DNA of 64,000 nt, from contig JAAYJE010000126.1 of assembly GCA_012523095.1 (NCBI GenBank), positions 37,868-101,867 of the forward strand, given 5' to 3'. Below are positions 18,957-28,302 of this stretch, in pieces; within the stretch, counting starts at the first letter, position 1, and each line of letters begins with the position of its first letter. Source of the DNA: Actinomycetota bacterium (GTDB taxonomy: Bacteria > Actinomycetota > Thermoleophilia > RBG-16-64-13). The position numbers were made by a program, and so were the translations under genes. The notes below the pieces were generated by a model that worked only from the letters and a program-made list of their open reading frames with translations, was not told the origin of the DNA and made no database searches.

Positions 18957-20165
18957 TCATCCAGCAGGCGGCGCCCAGGGGAGGCCGGAAAACGCAGCTG
19001 CGGCCGACAGGACCACGGTCATGTCGCTTGTTATGCCAAGAGTGACGGCCCGGCTCATGCTCCCAGAGGCCCCATCCTCAAAGAGGAGCAGTGACCAGGC
19101 TGCCTGGTCTTCAGGGCTGAGCGACCCGAACGTGACTCCCGCCTTTTCGAGCGTCCCGGTAGAGGCCCTCACTTCCGCCGCGCTCAGCTCGCTACTGAAG
19201 GCTTCCGCATCCAGGGCGGCCTCGCGAAAGACCTCCTGCGTTTCCGGAGACAGTCTCGCCCAAGTCCGCAGGTTGACCGTGAGCGCGCAGGCACCCGAGC
19301 ACGTGCCGTCCCAGACGTAGTGTGTCACGGGTTCGTACCACTTCAGGTTCAGCGTCTTGAAAAAACCGGCCCTGGTCACGTCCACGACGTCACCGGCCAG
19401 CGCCTCATAAATGCCGGCCGATGACGTCTCCACCACCATGACATCCAGAGCCTCGAGGGCCGAAGTGGGAGCGGCGGCACCGAACCGCATGCCGGCAAGA
19501 TCGGCAAGAGCGGCAACGGGCCCGCACCCCACGAAAACGTTGACGTCGCCGGCAATGAAGCCTATATAGGTGATGTTGTTGGCCCTCGCCTCTGCATGAA
19601 TGAGACGGACCGTGTCGCGGTTCTGGAAGGCAATATGATCCAGACAGTCAACCACCTTCCGCCCTTCAACCGACCTGCAGTCGGGCAGGTATAGAAGCGG
19701 CAGCCGGTCGGGGAACACCGAGAGGCGCAAAGAGACCATATCTACGAATCCGGACCCGACCAACTCAAGCTCCTCCCCCGTGCCACCAAGCATCCCATCG
19801 AAGAATACGTCGAATGTAACGGCCCCATCCGTCGCTTTTTCGACGCGATCGATGAAGCGACGGATGGTCCTGCCGGACACCTCGTCCCTAGCGGAGGTGG
19901 TGGCGAACCTAAGCGTCATCGGTTCCTGAGAGAACGCCGTTGTCGTGGTCGACATGGATGTGGACGTGGAACTGGTCTGAACGGTGGTCGAAGTGGTAGT
20001 CGAGATAGTCTCGACCGTAGTCGAAGTGGTCATGGCGGCAGTCCAGGCGGCGGTGTTCGCTGTAGTCATGATCGCCGGCTCGTCGGCAGTGCAGGCCGCG
20101 GATCCCAAACCGAGGGTCGCGATGAGGGCCGCCAGCACCGACCCGAGGACCAGGCCCTTCTTCAT
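18957..20165 (-). CDS. TRAP-type (DctP-like) substrate-binding lipoprotein, tandem paralogue B
   Basis: 402 aa; lipobox GLGSAACTAD, Ser/Thr-rich linker, MTLRFATTSARDEVSGRTIRRFIDRVEKATDGAVTFDVFFDGMLGG, clearly homologous to A. Confidence 0.75.
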   Translation of the reverse strand: MKKGLVLGSVLAALIATLGLGSAACTADEPAIMTTANTAAWTAAMTTSTTVETISTTTSTTVQTSSTSTSMSTTTTAFSQEPMTLRFATTSARDEVSGRTIRRFIDRVEKATDGAVTFDVFFDGMLGGTGEELELVGSGFVDMVSLRLSVFPDRLPLLYLPDCRSVEGRKVVDCLDHIAFQNRDTVRLIHAEARANNITYIGFIAGDVNVFVGCGPVAALADLAGMRFGAAAPTSALEALDVMVVETSSAGIYEALAGDVVDVTRAGFFKTLNLKWYEPVTHYVWDGTCSGACALTVNLRTWARLSPETQEVFREAALDAEAFSSELSAAEVRASTGTLEKAGVTFGSLSPEDQAAWSLLLFEDGASGSMSRAVTLGITSDMTVVLSAAAAFSGLPWAPPAG

Positions 20166-20308
20166 GAATCATCTCCTCCGCTCCGTCCTGTGCCCCCACT
20201 ATGGACAAAACAACCGGCACCCGCAAGTTCAGTGTTGGCAGAGTCACCGCCCGCGGGTTAAGCTGGAACGCACGCCTCAAGGCCTTAACACTACGCTGAG
20301 GGAGACGG

Positions 20309-21646
20309 GTGAACCCAAGCATCGAGCTCGGTGGGCAACTAGGATTCTGGACCCTCGCTCCCTTCGCGTGCATGCTGCTCGCTGTCGCGATAATGCCGTT
20401 AGCATGCGGCCGCTGGTTCGAGCGCAACTTGAACAAGGGCATCGTAGCGTTCGTGCTGGGCGTCCCGACGGTCGTGTATCTGGTAGTCCGCTTCGGTAGC
20501 CTGGGTCTGGAGAATGCCGCCCATACAGCCCAGGAGTATGTGCAATTCATCATCCTGCTGTTCGCCCTCTTCACCATCTCGGGCGGCATCTACGTCGCGG
20601 GGAACCTGGTCGCCACTCCTAAGACCAACCTTGGCTTCCTGGCCATCGGCGCCGTGGTCGCCAGCTTCATAGGCACCATGGGAGCCTCTATGGTGCTCAT
20701 CCGGCCACTGCTTCGGGCGAATTCCGAGCGTACCCATCTTAAGCACACCGTGGTCTTCTTCATCTTCACTGTCAGCAACGTGGGCGGCCTTCTGACGCCA
20801 CTCGGCGACCCGCCGCTGTTCCTGGGCTTCCTGAGGGGCGTTCCCTTCACGTGGACATTCCGCCTGTGGGCTGAGTGGCTGTTGGCGACGGCTCTGCTGC
20901 TGGTGGCGTATCTCATGTTCGAGCTTTGCTACTACCGCAAAGAACCCGCTCCTGCCCGGCGTATAGATGCGGCCGACTACGTCCCCATGAGGCTCAAGGG
21001 CGGCGTCAACATGCTGCTGCTCGCGCTCGTGATAGTCACCGTGCTCTTCTCCGGACCATTGGCCCAAGCGGGGGAAGCGATCCGCTTCCCCTTCGTCCGT
21101 GAGCTGGTGTTGGTCGTTCTGGCCGTGCTCTCCCTGGTGATAGGGCCGAAGGACCCACGGACCTCCAACCTTTTCAGCTGGCACCCTATCATCGAGGTGG
21201 CGGTCTTGTTCGCCGGCATCTTCGCGACTATGATCCCGGCCCTAGCTCTGCTGCAGGCCCACGGAGCATCGATCGGACTGAGCCACCCGTGGCACTACTT
21301 CTGGACCACCGGAGGCCTCTCCGCCTTCCTCGACAACGCGCCGACCTACCTGGCCTTCACCTCGGTGGCCCAGGGCCAAGTGGGGGTCGACACGGTCGGG
21401 GCGCTGATCTCCACCGATCTGATCGCCCGGCTCGGCTTCTCACCTGCCGACTTCCTCAAGGCCATCTCCTGTGGAGCCGTCATGCTGGGCGCCATGACCT
21501 ACATAGGCAACGCGCCCAACTTCGCCGTGAAGTCCATAGCCGAACGGTCGGGGCTCCGCATGCCCTCCTTCTTCGGCTATCTGGGCTATTCAGTGGTCAT
21601 CCTGGTACCCATCTTCGTCATCATCACCGCCGTCTTCTTCCTGTGA
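20309..21646 (+). CDS. NhaD/citrate-transporter-like sodium:proton antiporter (GTG start)
   Basis: 445 aa, ~11 TM; GGLLTPLGDPPLFLGFLRGVPF, GGLSAFLDNAPTYLAF, GAMTYIGNAPNFAVKSIAE. Confidence 0.85.
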   Translation: MNPSIELGGQLGFWTLAPFACMLLAVAIMPLACGRWFERNLNKGIVAFVLGVPTVVYLVVRFGSLGLENAAHTAQEYVQFIILLFALFTISGGIYVAGNLVATPKTNLGFLAIGAVVASFIGTMGASMVLIRPLLRANSERTHLKHTVVFFIFTVSNVGGLLTPLGDPPLFLGFLRGVPFTWTFRLWAEWLLATALLLVAYLMFELCYYRKEPAPARRIDAADYVPMRLKGGVNMLLLALVIVTVLFSGPLAQAGEAIRFPFVRELVLVVLAVLSLVIGPKDPRTSNLFSWHPIIEVAVLFAGIFATMIPALALLQAHGASIGLSHPWHYFWTTGGLSAFLDNAPTYLAFTSVAQGQVGVDTVGALISTDLIARLGFSPADFLKAISCGAVMLGAMTYIGNAPNFAVKSIAERSGLRMPSFFGYLGYSVVILVPIFVIITAVFFL

Positions 21647-22619
21647 CCAGTTCGCGGATGGCCACCAGCAACAGTGCCCCCACGACGCCGACCATCCCCA
21701 GCCCCTCGATGACCCCGGGCCGCTCGCCTAGTTGGATCCAGGCCGAGCTGATGCCGATCACGGGTGTGAGCAGAGTGGCAAGTCCCGCCGTCCCGGCTCG
21801 AAACGAATCCAGGATGTAGAGCCAGAGTATCCAAGCAACCGCGTTTCCTAAGATGGTCACATAGACAAGTGCCACAATGAAGGCACCCGTCCACTCCGGC
21901 CGACCCTCCCAGGTGGCGATGGCGATGGCGATAAGGGGTATGGAGCCCAGCAGCATCTGCCAAGCCGTAAGCGACAGTAGGTCGACTTCATGGTTCTTGC
22001 GCAGCACCTTGGCGTACACGGCGCTCGCCGCCCAGCTGACGGCCCCTCCTACCGCCAGAAAGTCGCTCACCTTGCCCTGCAACCGCCACGGGGCAAGGAT
22101 CAACACCAGCCCGCAGAGAGCCAATCCCACCGCCACCCATTGGAAGCCCCTCAGTCTCTCCCCTAAGACTACCCAAGCCATGAGCAGAAGCCAGAAGGGC
22201 ATGGTGTAGGTGAGGATAGAGGTCTTGCCCGCCCCGCCGCCCTCGAGCGCCCAGGTCATCAGACCCACGAACCCCGTCGTCTGCAGGAGCCCTAACAGCG
22301 CCGTGGAGCCGATTGCCTTGGGCTTCAAAGGCCGCCGCATCAAGGGCAACACGATGAACAGCGAGACGGCGCCGAAGAACGTGCGCATGGCGGAGAACAG
22401 AAAGGGCTCCGTGTAATCGAGCGCGATCTTCATGACCACCCAGGAGTAGCCCCAGATGAGCGCCAGGAGAATGAGGGCCGCTATCGGCAGGCGATAGCGG
22501 CCGACGGCATGCGGGCCGACCCGTCCCGTTGCAGCTTTGTCCACGATTTCGTCGGGAGCGGGGCCACCTGGGGCGGCGTGCTTGGCAGTGTCGCCGACTT
22601 TGCTCGTAGCGATCTCCAT
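21624..22619 (-). CDS. EamA/DMT-superfamily transporter
   Basis: LLALIWGYSWVVMKIALDYTEPFLFSAMR and second EamA repeat; start MEIATSKVG chosen inside a longer ORF. Confidence 0.85.
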   Translation of the reverse strand: MEIATSKVGDTAKHAAPGGPAPDEIVDKAATGRVGPHAVGRYRLPIAALILLALIWGYSWVVMKIALDYTEPFLFSAMRTFFGAVSLFIVLPLMRRPLKPKAIGSTALLGLLQTTGFVGLMTWALEGGGAGKTSILTYTMPFWLLLMAWVVLGERLRGFQWVAVGLALCGLVLILAPWRLQGKVSDFLAVGGAVSWAASAVYAKVLRKNHEVDLLSLTAWQMLLGSIPLIAIAIATWEGRPEWTGAFIVALVYVTILGNAVAWILWLYILDSFRAGTAGLATLLTPVIGISSAWIQLGERPGVIEGLGMVGVVGALLLVAIRELVTGRRRR

Positions 22620-22721
22620 TCCCCCTCTGGCAGAAGTCCATCCCCCACAATCGAGAATAGCAGGCGATAGACAGAGTATGATGACTCCGTCGTATAACAC
22701 GAAGCGCGGGGGAGAACGGAA

Positions 22722-23369
22722 TTGAGCACACACTCAGTCGAACAGCCGGCGAAACGCACGTCCGATATGCGGCGCGCACGCAGACTCCCGCCCGACCAGC
22801 GACGCGAGCAGATCATCGCAGCGGTCATCAGGGTGGTGGCCGAGTACGGCGTTCCTGAGGCCACCGTCTCCCGCATCGCCGAGGCGGCGGGAGTCTCCGA
22901 GGGGACCCTGTATGTCTACTTCGACAACCGCACCGACATGCTCCTCACGGCGCTCGACTCCATCCGCTCAGAGATGCACGAGCTTATTGACGATTCCGTC
23001 GGCTCCGACGCGCTCGACCGCATGCGAAACATCGGGAAGGCCCATACGGAAATGACCCGGACCAACCATGCGGGGTTCACGTACCCTTGGTTCGAGTTCA
23101 TCGCGGCCGGACCCCAGGTCGGTCTGCGTGAATCGGTTGCCCAGACCCACAAGAGCGCCTCCCGCCGACTGAAGAAGATCATCGAGGAAGGCCAAGCTAA
23201 CGGCGAGATCAGAGCGGACATCGATCCGGACGAGTTGACTTGGGGGTTCTACACGGTCGTCTGGGCCGAGAACATGGCCTGTCTCATGGGTCTCACCGAC
23301 TACGTGGAGCGCGGTCACGCCGCCCGTGTGCTGGACCTCATCTTGAAGGACGCCCTTCCATACTCGTAG
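22722..23369 (+). CDS. TetR-family transcriptional regulator, paralogue 2 (TTG start)
   Basis: 215 aa; PPDQRREQIIAAVIRVVAEYGVPEATVSRIAEAAGVSEGTLYVYFDNRTDMLLTALDSI. Confidence 0.9.
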   Translation: MSTHSVEQPAKRTSDMRRARRLPPDQRREQIIAAVIRVVAEYGVPEATVSRIAEAAGVSEGTLYVYFDNRTDMLLTALDSIRSEMHELIDDSVGSDALDRMRNIGKAHTEMTRTNHAGFTYPWFEFIAAGPQVGLRESVAQTHKSASRRLKKIIEEGQANGEIRADIDPDELTWGFYTVVWAENMACLMGLTDYVERGHAARVLDLILKDALPYS

Positions 23370-23382
23370 CGAGCCGGGCAGC

Positions 23383-24162
23383 CTATCTCGCGAGATACCC
23401 GCCATCGACGGCGATCAACTCACCACACATATAACTGCAGGCGTCCGAGGCCAGTAGGAGCGCCAAACCCTTGAGCTCCTCCGGTAGGCCGACCCTGCCC
23501 ATCGGCACAAGTGGGGTCGCCTGTTCCAGCCATTCCGGGTCCTCGGAGCAGTTGTTGCCGATCTTGGTCTTTATGAAGCCGGGGCAGATGCCGTTGACGT
23601 TGATCCCATAGGGCGCATAGCAGATCCCCAGTTCGCGGGTGAGGGTGTTGAGGGCACCCTTAGCGGCGTTATACGCCGGGCACGATTGCAGCGCCGAGGA
23701 GCCGGTCCATCCCCAGACAGACGAGGTGATGATGATCTTGCCGCTGCGCCTTGACACCATCACCTTGAGCGCTTCCCGAGCGCAGTAGAAGGCGCCGTGC
23801 AGATCGATGTCGATGAGCTGCTTCCATTCTTCCGTTTCAAGTTCGTGCACCGGGGTGGGCACTTGGCCGGTCCCGGCGTTGTTGAAGAGGATATCGAGGG
23901 TGCCGAAGGCTTCCACGGTCTTGCGGACCATGTCCTTGACCTCGACCTCCTTCGAGACATCACACTTGATGGCGATAGCCCCCTGACCTTTGGCCGTGAC
24001 CACTTCAACGACTTCCGCCAGGCCTTGTTCGTCAATGTCGGCGCAGGCCACGTCGGCCCCCGCCTCGGCCATCGTCTCGGCGAACATGAGACCCAGACCG
24101 CTCGCCGCTCCCGTCACCAGGGCCACCTTGCCCTTGCACGAGAAGATGTCTGCGAAGCCCAC
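23383..24162 (-). CDS. SDR-family oxidoreductase
   Basis: 259 aa; ALVTGAASGLG, NNAGTG, YNAAKGALNTLTRELG. Confidence 0.9.
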   Translation of the reverse strand: MGFADIFSCKGKVALVTGAASGLGLMFAETMAEAGADVACADIDEQGLAEVVEVVTAKGQGAIAIKCDVSKEVEVKDMVRKTVEAFGTLDILFNNAGTGQVPTPVHELETEEWKQLIDIDLHGAFYCAREALKVMVSRRSGKIIITSSVWGWTGSSALQSCPAYNAAKGALNTLTRELGICYAPYGINVNGICPGFIKTKIGNNCSEDPEWLEQATPLVPMGRVGLPEELKGLALLLASDACSYMCGELIAVDGGYLAR

Positions 24163-24180
24163 TATCTACCTCCCAACTGA

Positions 24181-24211
24181 GGTGGACTCGCCCCCGAGGG
24201 GCGAGTCCACC
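24181..24211. terminator. 14-bp perfect stem-loop
   Basis: GGTGGACTCGCCCC-cga-GGGGCGAGTCCACC between the binding-protein gene (24243) and SDR start (24162). Confidence 0.65.
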
Positions 24212-24242
24212 ATGTATCGCTTAGGTTCCCTACCCCGATCTA

Positions 24243-25694
24243 CTAATACTGCATGGGCTCGATCTTGCCCTGGATGGTGACCATCGGCGCCTCAGCGTTG
24301 CCCACGATCACCGGCTCGAACATGTACTTGGTTCCCTTGCGCCACTGGACTGCGCAGTACAACTGCTTGTATACGTTCTCGTTCGGGTGCCAACCCTTCG
24401 GGTCGATCGGCTCAGTGAAGTTGATGGGGCCCTGCATGGTTATCATGTTCGTGGTCTTGATGGCCTCGACGACCGTCTCTTTGTCCATGGGGTCGGCGGC
24501 CCGCTTGAAAACGTCGATCGCCCATTCCAACTTAGTGTAGGAAGCCATAGCGGCCGTCCACATGTCGCCGGTGAAAGCCTCGTATTCATCGGCAAGCTCC
24601 TGGCAGGTCATCCCGGTGAGTGTGTCTTTGAACGGCCAAGTGGGGTGCCATACGCCCTCGCCCAGGAAGCCGTAAGCGATCTCGCCCATCGCCTCGAGGG
24701 CCGACACGTATCCGAGAGCCTTGCCGCTACTGGCGATCTTGGGATGGAAACCCTGTTGTAGCGCCTGCTTCCAGAAGTTGGTCAGCTCGGCGGGGTTGTT
24801 GGTGCCGCATAGGATCTCGACTCCCTCCTTCTTGAACATCGAGATCTGTTCGGTGAAGTCCTCGGCACCGGGCTGATACAAGCTGGGTAGGACCATATCG
24901 TAGCCGTACTCCTTCAACACCACCGGCGCGCCGGTCTTCTCGTCCAGCCAACCCTGAGCGTCGGTATCGTTGGCGAAGAGCATTCCCACTTTCTTGTTGG
25001 TCTCGATGTCTTTGTACACCTCGACGAAGATGTGCATAGCCTGCTCAGTGCCGAGAAGCAGGCCGTAGGTCCACTTGAACGGCTGGGGATTGGCCGGGTC
25101 CTTCTGGCGTCCGAAGTAGAAGGGCTGGTACGGAGCCAGGCCCGCGAGTAAAGGCGTCTCGAAAGCTTCGGCCTGGTCGGCCGCCGGATCGATGGTGTCC
25201 GGCGTGCCGCCGGCCAAGATCATGCTACATCCGTCGTTCTGGATCATATCGCCGGCGACCTGCGCGGCGCGGTTGGAGTCGGACTGGCTGTCGCGGACGA
25301 CTATCTGGATGGGGTGCAACTTGCCGTCGGCTCCCACGATCCCGTCGCCCAGAGCTCTGGTCGCATGGTCCACCCACCAGTTGTCGACTACGCCGTACAT
25401 GGCTAAACCACCGGTCTGCGGAGAGACGACGCCGATCTTTATCGTGTCGCCACGGGAGGGAGCCCCATTGCCTGTCGTGACGCTCTGAGCGGCGCTGGTG
25501 GTGGTCTCGGATGCAGCGCCGGTGGTGGTGGTCTCGGCGGGCGGCTTGTCGTCTCCGCATGCCGCTACCAGACCACCCAGGCCCCCTGCGAGGCTGATGG
25601 ATGCGCCGGCGACACCGGCCATCTTCAGGAATTGACGCCGGCTGACGCCGCCGGCCGCCTGCACCTCGAGCTCTTCACGGTGTTCGTCGTTCAT
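24243..25694 (-). CDS. Tat-exported ABC transporter substrate-binding lipoprotein (amide/urea/branched-chain type)
   Basis: VSRRQFLKMAGVAGASISLAGGLGGLVAACGDD twin-Arg plus lipobox; PBP1-type fold. Confidence 0.88.
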   Translation of the reverse strand: MNDEHREELEVQAAGGVSRRQFLKMAGVAGASISLAGGLGGLVAACGDDKPPAETTTTGAASETTTSAAQSVTTGNGAPSRGDTIKIGVVSPQTGGLAMYGVVDNWWVDHATRALGDGIVGADGKLHPIQIVVRDSQSDSNRAAQVAGDMIQNDGCSMILAGGTPDTIDPAADQAEAFETPLLAGLAPYQPFYFGRQKDPANPQPFKWTYGLLLGTEQAMHIFVEVYKDIETNKKVGMLFANDTDAQGWLDEKTGAPVVLKEYGYDMVLPSLYQPGAEDFTEQISMFKKEGVEILCGTNNPAELTNFWKQALQQGFHPKIASSGKALGYVSALEAMGEIAYGFLGEGVWHPTWPFKDTLTGMTCQELADEYEAFTGDMWTAAMASYTKLEWAIDVFKRAADPMDKETVVEAIKTTNMITMQGPINFTEPIDPKGWHPNENVYKQLYCAVQWRKGTKYMFEPVIVGNAEAPMVTIQGKIEPMQY

Positions 25695-25851
25695 CTCCTG
25701 TCCTCCTGCTCTCAAGGTAGTGATAAAGATGCCACTGCCGTCATCTTGAACTCAGCGGATCCACCTGCTCCATCAGCCGGCCACTGTCGACCTGAATACT
25801 CTCCCACTGTCCGCATTGCCTCAAAGCCGGCCACAGTCACCCCCTATCTTA

Positions 25852-25871
25852 TTGAGTAAGCGCTCGCTCAA
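25852..25871. promoter_or_regulatory. 20-bp inverted repeat, TetR-type operator candidate
   Basis: TTGAGTAAGCGCTCGCTCAA upstream of the Tat binding-protein gene. Confidence 0.5.
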
Positions 25872-25981
25872 CAGTACCGAATACCATGAAACAGGAACCC
25901 TGTCAATGAATATGCACCCTGCCGTGGCCGCGTCGGAGCAGTGCGCCCCGGAGGGTCGAGACTTCGTTTTTCAGCGGGCCG

Positions 25982-26803
25982 CTATGGGGCGGGAGTCAGA
26001 GGCGGCGGCGCCGACTCCTCAACACTCGGGCCGGCCTCCGGACCGCCGGACGCGTCTTCAGACGACGATGTGGCCGACTCCGCAGCCCCAGTCGCCGGGG
26101 GTTGCACATCGACGATGGTCGTGTCGATGCCCGAGCCGTCCCTTGCAACGGTATCCGGCGACGAGGCGTCTGCTTCTTCACCACCCGCCGTGGGGGGAAC
26201 CACAGGAACCGAGCCGGGCGACGCGGGGACACGGATGGTCGTAGCGGATCGTTCCCCGGTCAAGGGGCCGGCTTCGGCGCCCGTCGATATCGGAGTCTCC
26301 GGCTCCGTGGTCACCGTCACCGTCTTCTCGATCACCTGGCGTTGTACAACAACCTTCTCGACGGTCTCGGCGGCCGGCGGCGACGCAACCGCGTAGACGC
26401 TGGTCGCAAGCGCCACGAAAGCCGAGACTGCCAGCAGCCATTGAGGATTCATGCGACGACGCCCCACGGTGCGGTAATAGGTGACCACGCCCTGCTCTTC
26501 GGCGGTCCCCCCCTCTGGGCCTGAGGACAACGTCTCCGAAGGCTCATGAGTGAGGGGCGCGTTCCGCCCGCCTGCCTCTGATGACCTCGCCTTCGCCAGG
26601 CCCCGAAAGGGCATGCGAAATTCCAGCCACTCTCCCGCCCGGTCGAGGCCGACAGACGCCGCATACGAGACCAGGGTGCAGATGACGGGGATCATCGCTG
26701 CGCCGGCCGGCGTCCCCAGCAGACTCGTTCGACTGACCACGACGAAGGCGGCCGCGGAAGCGGCCGCTCCGGAAACGATCGCAGCTATGCGCGGACGGTC
26801 CAT
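25982..26803 (-). CDS. Two-TM membrane protein with Pro/Thr/Ser-rich C-terminus, unknown function
   Basis: MDRPRIAAIVSGAAASAAAFVVV...; TM WLLAVSAFVALATSVYAVA; low-complexity tail ending PPLTPAP. Confidence 0.6.
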   Translation of the reverse strand: MDRPRIAAIVSGAAASAAAFVVVSRTSLLGTPAGAAMIPVICTLVSYAASVGLDRAGEWLEFRMPFRGLAKARSSEAGGRNAPLTHEPSETLSSGPEGGTAEEQGVVTYYRTVGRRRMNPQWLLAVSAFVALATSVYAVASPPAAETVEKVVVQRQVIEKTVTVTTEPETPISTGAEAGPLTGERSATTIRVPASPGSVPVVPPTAGGEEADASSPDTVARDGSGIDTTIVDVQPPATGAAESATSSSEDASGGPEAGPSVEESAPPPLTPAP

Positions 26804-26909
26804 TGCGTACAAACCTCATGATGATCCGGGATCCCTACGTATGGTTTGACTGAACAACGCCGCCCCCGGTTCCCAGAGGTCCGGACTCCGGCACGCGTGG
26901 CTCAAGGCT

Positions 26910-26938
26910 TTGACGTGGGCGACTCCATTCCGTAACAT
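26910..26938 (+). promoter_or_regulatory. Sigma70-like promoter for SPFH gene
   Basis: TTGACG-N17-TAACAT upstream of 27001. Confidence 0.45.
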
Positions 26939-27000
26939 GGACGACGCCGGGTGATCACCCCATCGGGTGTCACCTACAGAGAGCGAAAAGGAGGCCTCCC

Positions 27001-27897
27001 ATGACCGACGTGATCATCGGTGTCGTGGTGGTCGTAATCGTGCTCTTCTTCCTAGCCGGCATACGGATCGTGCGGCCGACCACCCGGGGCCTGGTGGAGC
27101 GCCTGGGCAAGTACAACCGCTATGCCGATCCTGGATTCCATTGGATCATCCCCGTCATCGAGCGGATGTTCAAAGTCGACATTCGCGAACTTCTAGTCGA
27201 TGCCCAGCCTCAGATGATCATCACCAACGACAACCTGAACGCTCGAGTCGACGCTCAGGTCTACCTGAAGGTCAAGGCCGACGAAGACAGCGTCAAAGCC
27301 TCCCAGTACAACGTGGCCAACTACGAGTTGCAGATCGTGAACCTGGCCCGCACCACGCTCCGTAACATCATCGGCACTTTGACTCTCAAGTCGGCCAACA
27401 GCGAGCGCGGCAGGATCAACGAGGAGCTGCGCAAAACGCTCCTCTATGAAACCGCCAACTGGGGCATCGAGATCCTCCGCACTGAACTCAAAGAGATCGA
27501 TCCGCCCGAGGACGTCCAGGTCACCATGAACAAGGTGGTCAAGGCTGAGAACGAGAAGATCGCCGCCGTCGACTTCGCAACCGCCACGGAGACGCAGGCC
27601 GACGGTCTGCGCCGCGCAGAGATCAAGAAAGCCGACGGCAACAAGCAGGCTCGCATCCTCGAAGCCCAAGGCCAGGCGGAGGCCATACGACTGGTCAACG
27701 AGGCCGCGGATCGATACTTCATCGGCAACGCTCAGGTCCTGCGGAAGCTGGAGGCCATGGAGAGGGCCCTCGTCCAGAACGCCAAGGTGGTCGTCCCGGC
27801 CGACACGCAGTTGATCAACGTGATAGGCGACCTCGCCGGGATCACCCCTGTCCCCGTCTCAAAGAATCCGGCCGCGCCCTCTCAAGACAGAAGGTAG
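27001..27897 (+). CDS. SPFH/band-7 (stomatin/HflK-like) membrane protein
   Basis: N-terminal TM, IVRPTTRGLVERLGKYNRYADPGFHWIIPVIERM, coiled-coil region; SD aaaggagg. Confidence 0.92.
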   Translation: MTDVIIGVVVVVIVLFFLAGIRIVRPTTRGLVERLGKYNRYADPGFHWIIPVIERMFKVDIRELLVDAQPQMIITNDNLNARVDAQVYLKVKADEDSVKASQYNVANYELQIVNLARTTLRNIIGTLTLKSANSERGRINEELRKTLLYETANWGIEILRTELKEIDPPEDVQVTMNKVVKAENEKIAAVDFATATETQADGLRRAEIKKADGNKQARILEAQGQAEAIRLVNEAADRYFIGNAQVLRKLEAMERALVQNAKVVVPADTQLINVIGDLAGITPVPVSKNPAAPSQDRR

Positions 27898-28000
27898 GAT
27901 TTACGCCCCTTGAAGGCGAATCTCTTGCGTAGCGAGTCGTCGATGCGACTTGCAGTTTGGACGCTGTCAGAGTACGCTGTCCGCTAGAGGAGGTCGAAAG

Positions 28001-28111
28001 ATGGGAAACGTCCTCGTCCTCGTCATATTGGCCGTCGGTGCAGTGGGATGCGAGGTATATCTGCGGCGACTGAGTTCGCAGAGCCGCCACCGCAGGTTCG
28101 CCAAGCGTTAG
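28001..28111 (+). CDS. 36-aa single-TM basic-tailed small protein (not in supplied ORF track)
   Basis: MGNVLVLVILAVGAVGCEVYLRRLSSQSRHRRFAKR*; strong SD tagaggaggtcgaaag-ATG. Confidence 0.55.
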   Translation: MGNVLVLVILAVGAVGCEVYLRRLSSQSRHRRFAKR

Positions 28112-28302
28112 CTTCCACACTGCTCAACCGGATTCTCGCGGCCGCTGCTGAGGCGACCGCCTGCGGTGGCTCGTCCGATTTTCGGCGCCGCGCCGGGTTC
28201 CGTCGTCTTCTCCCTCAGGATCAGACCTAGAGGAGCGTAACCTGTCTCGTCCGGTCGTCGTTGGGGCACTCCAGAATGAACGTGCTCACAAAGTCGGGAA
28301 GA

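Noticed and set aside
19930-20040. Repetitive tcgaagtggt/tagtcga text in the TRAP lipoprotein gene
   Set aside because: Explained by a Thr/Ser/Val low-complexity linker in the lipoprotein; imperfect repeats, not a regulatory array.
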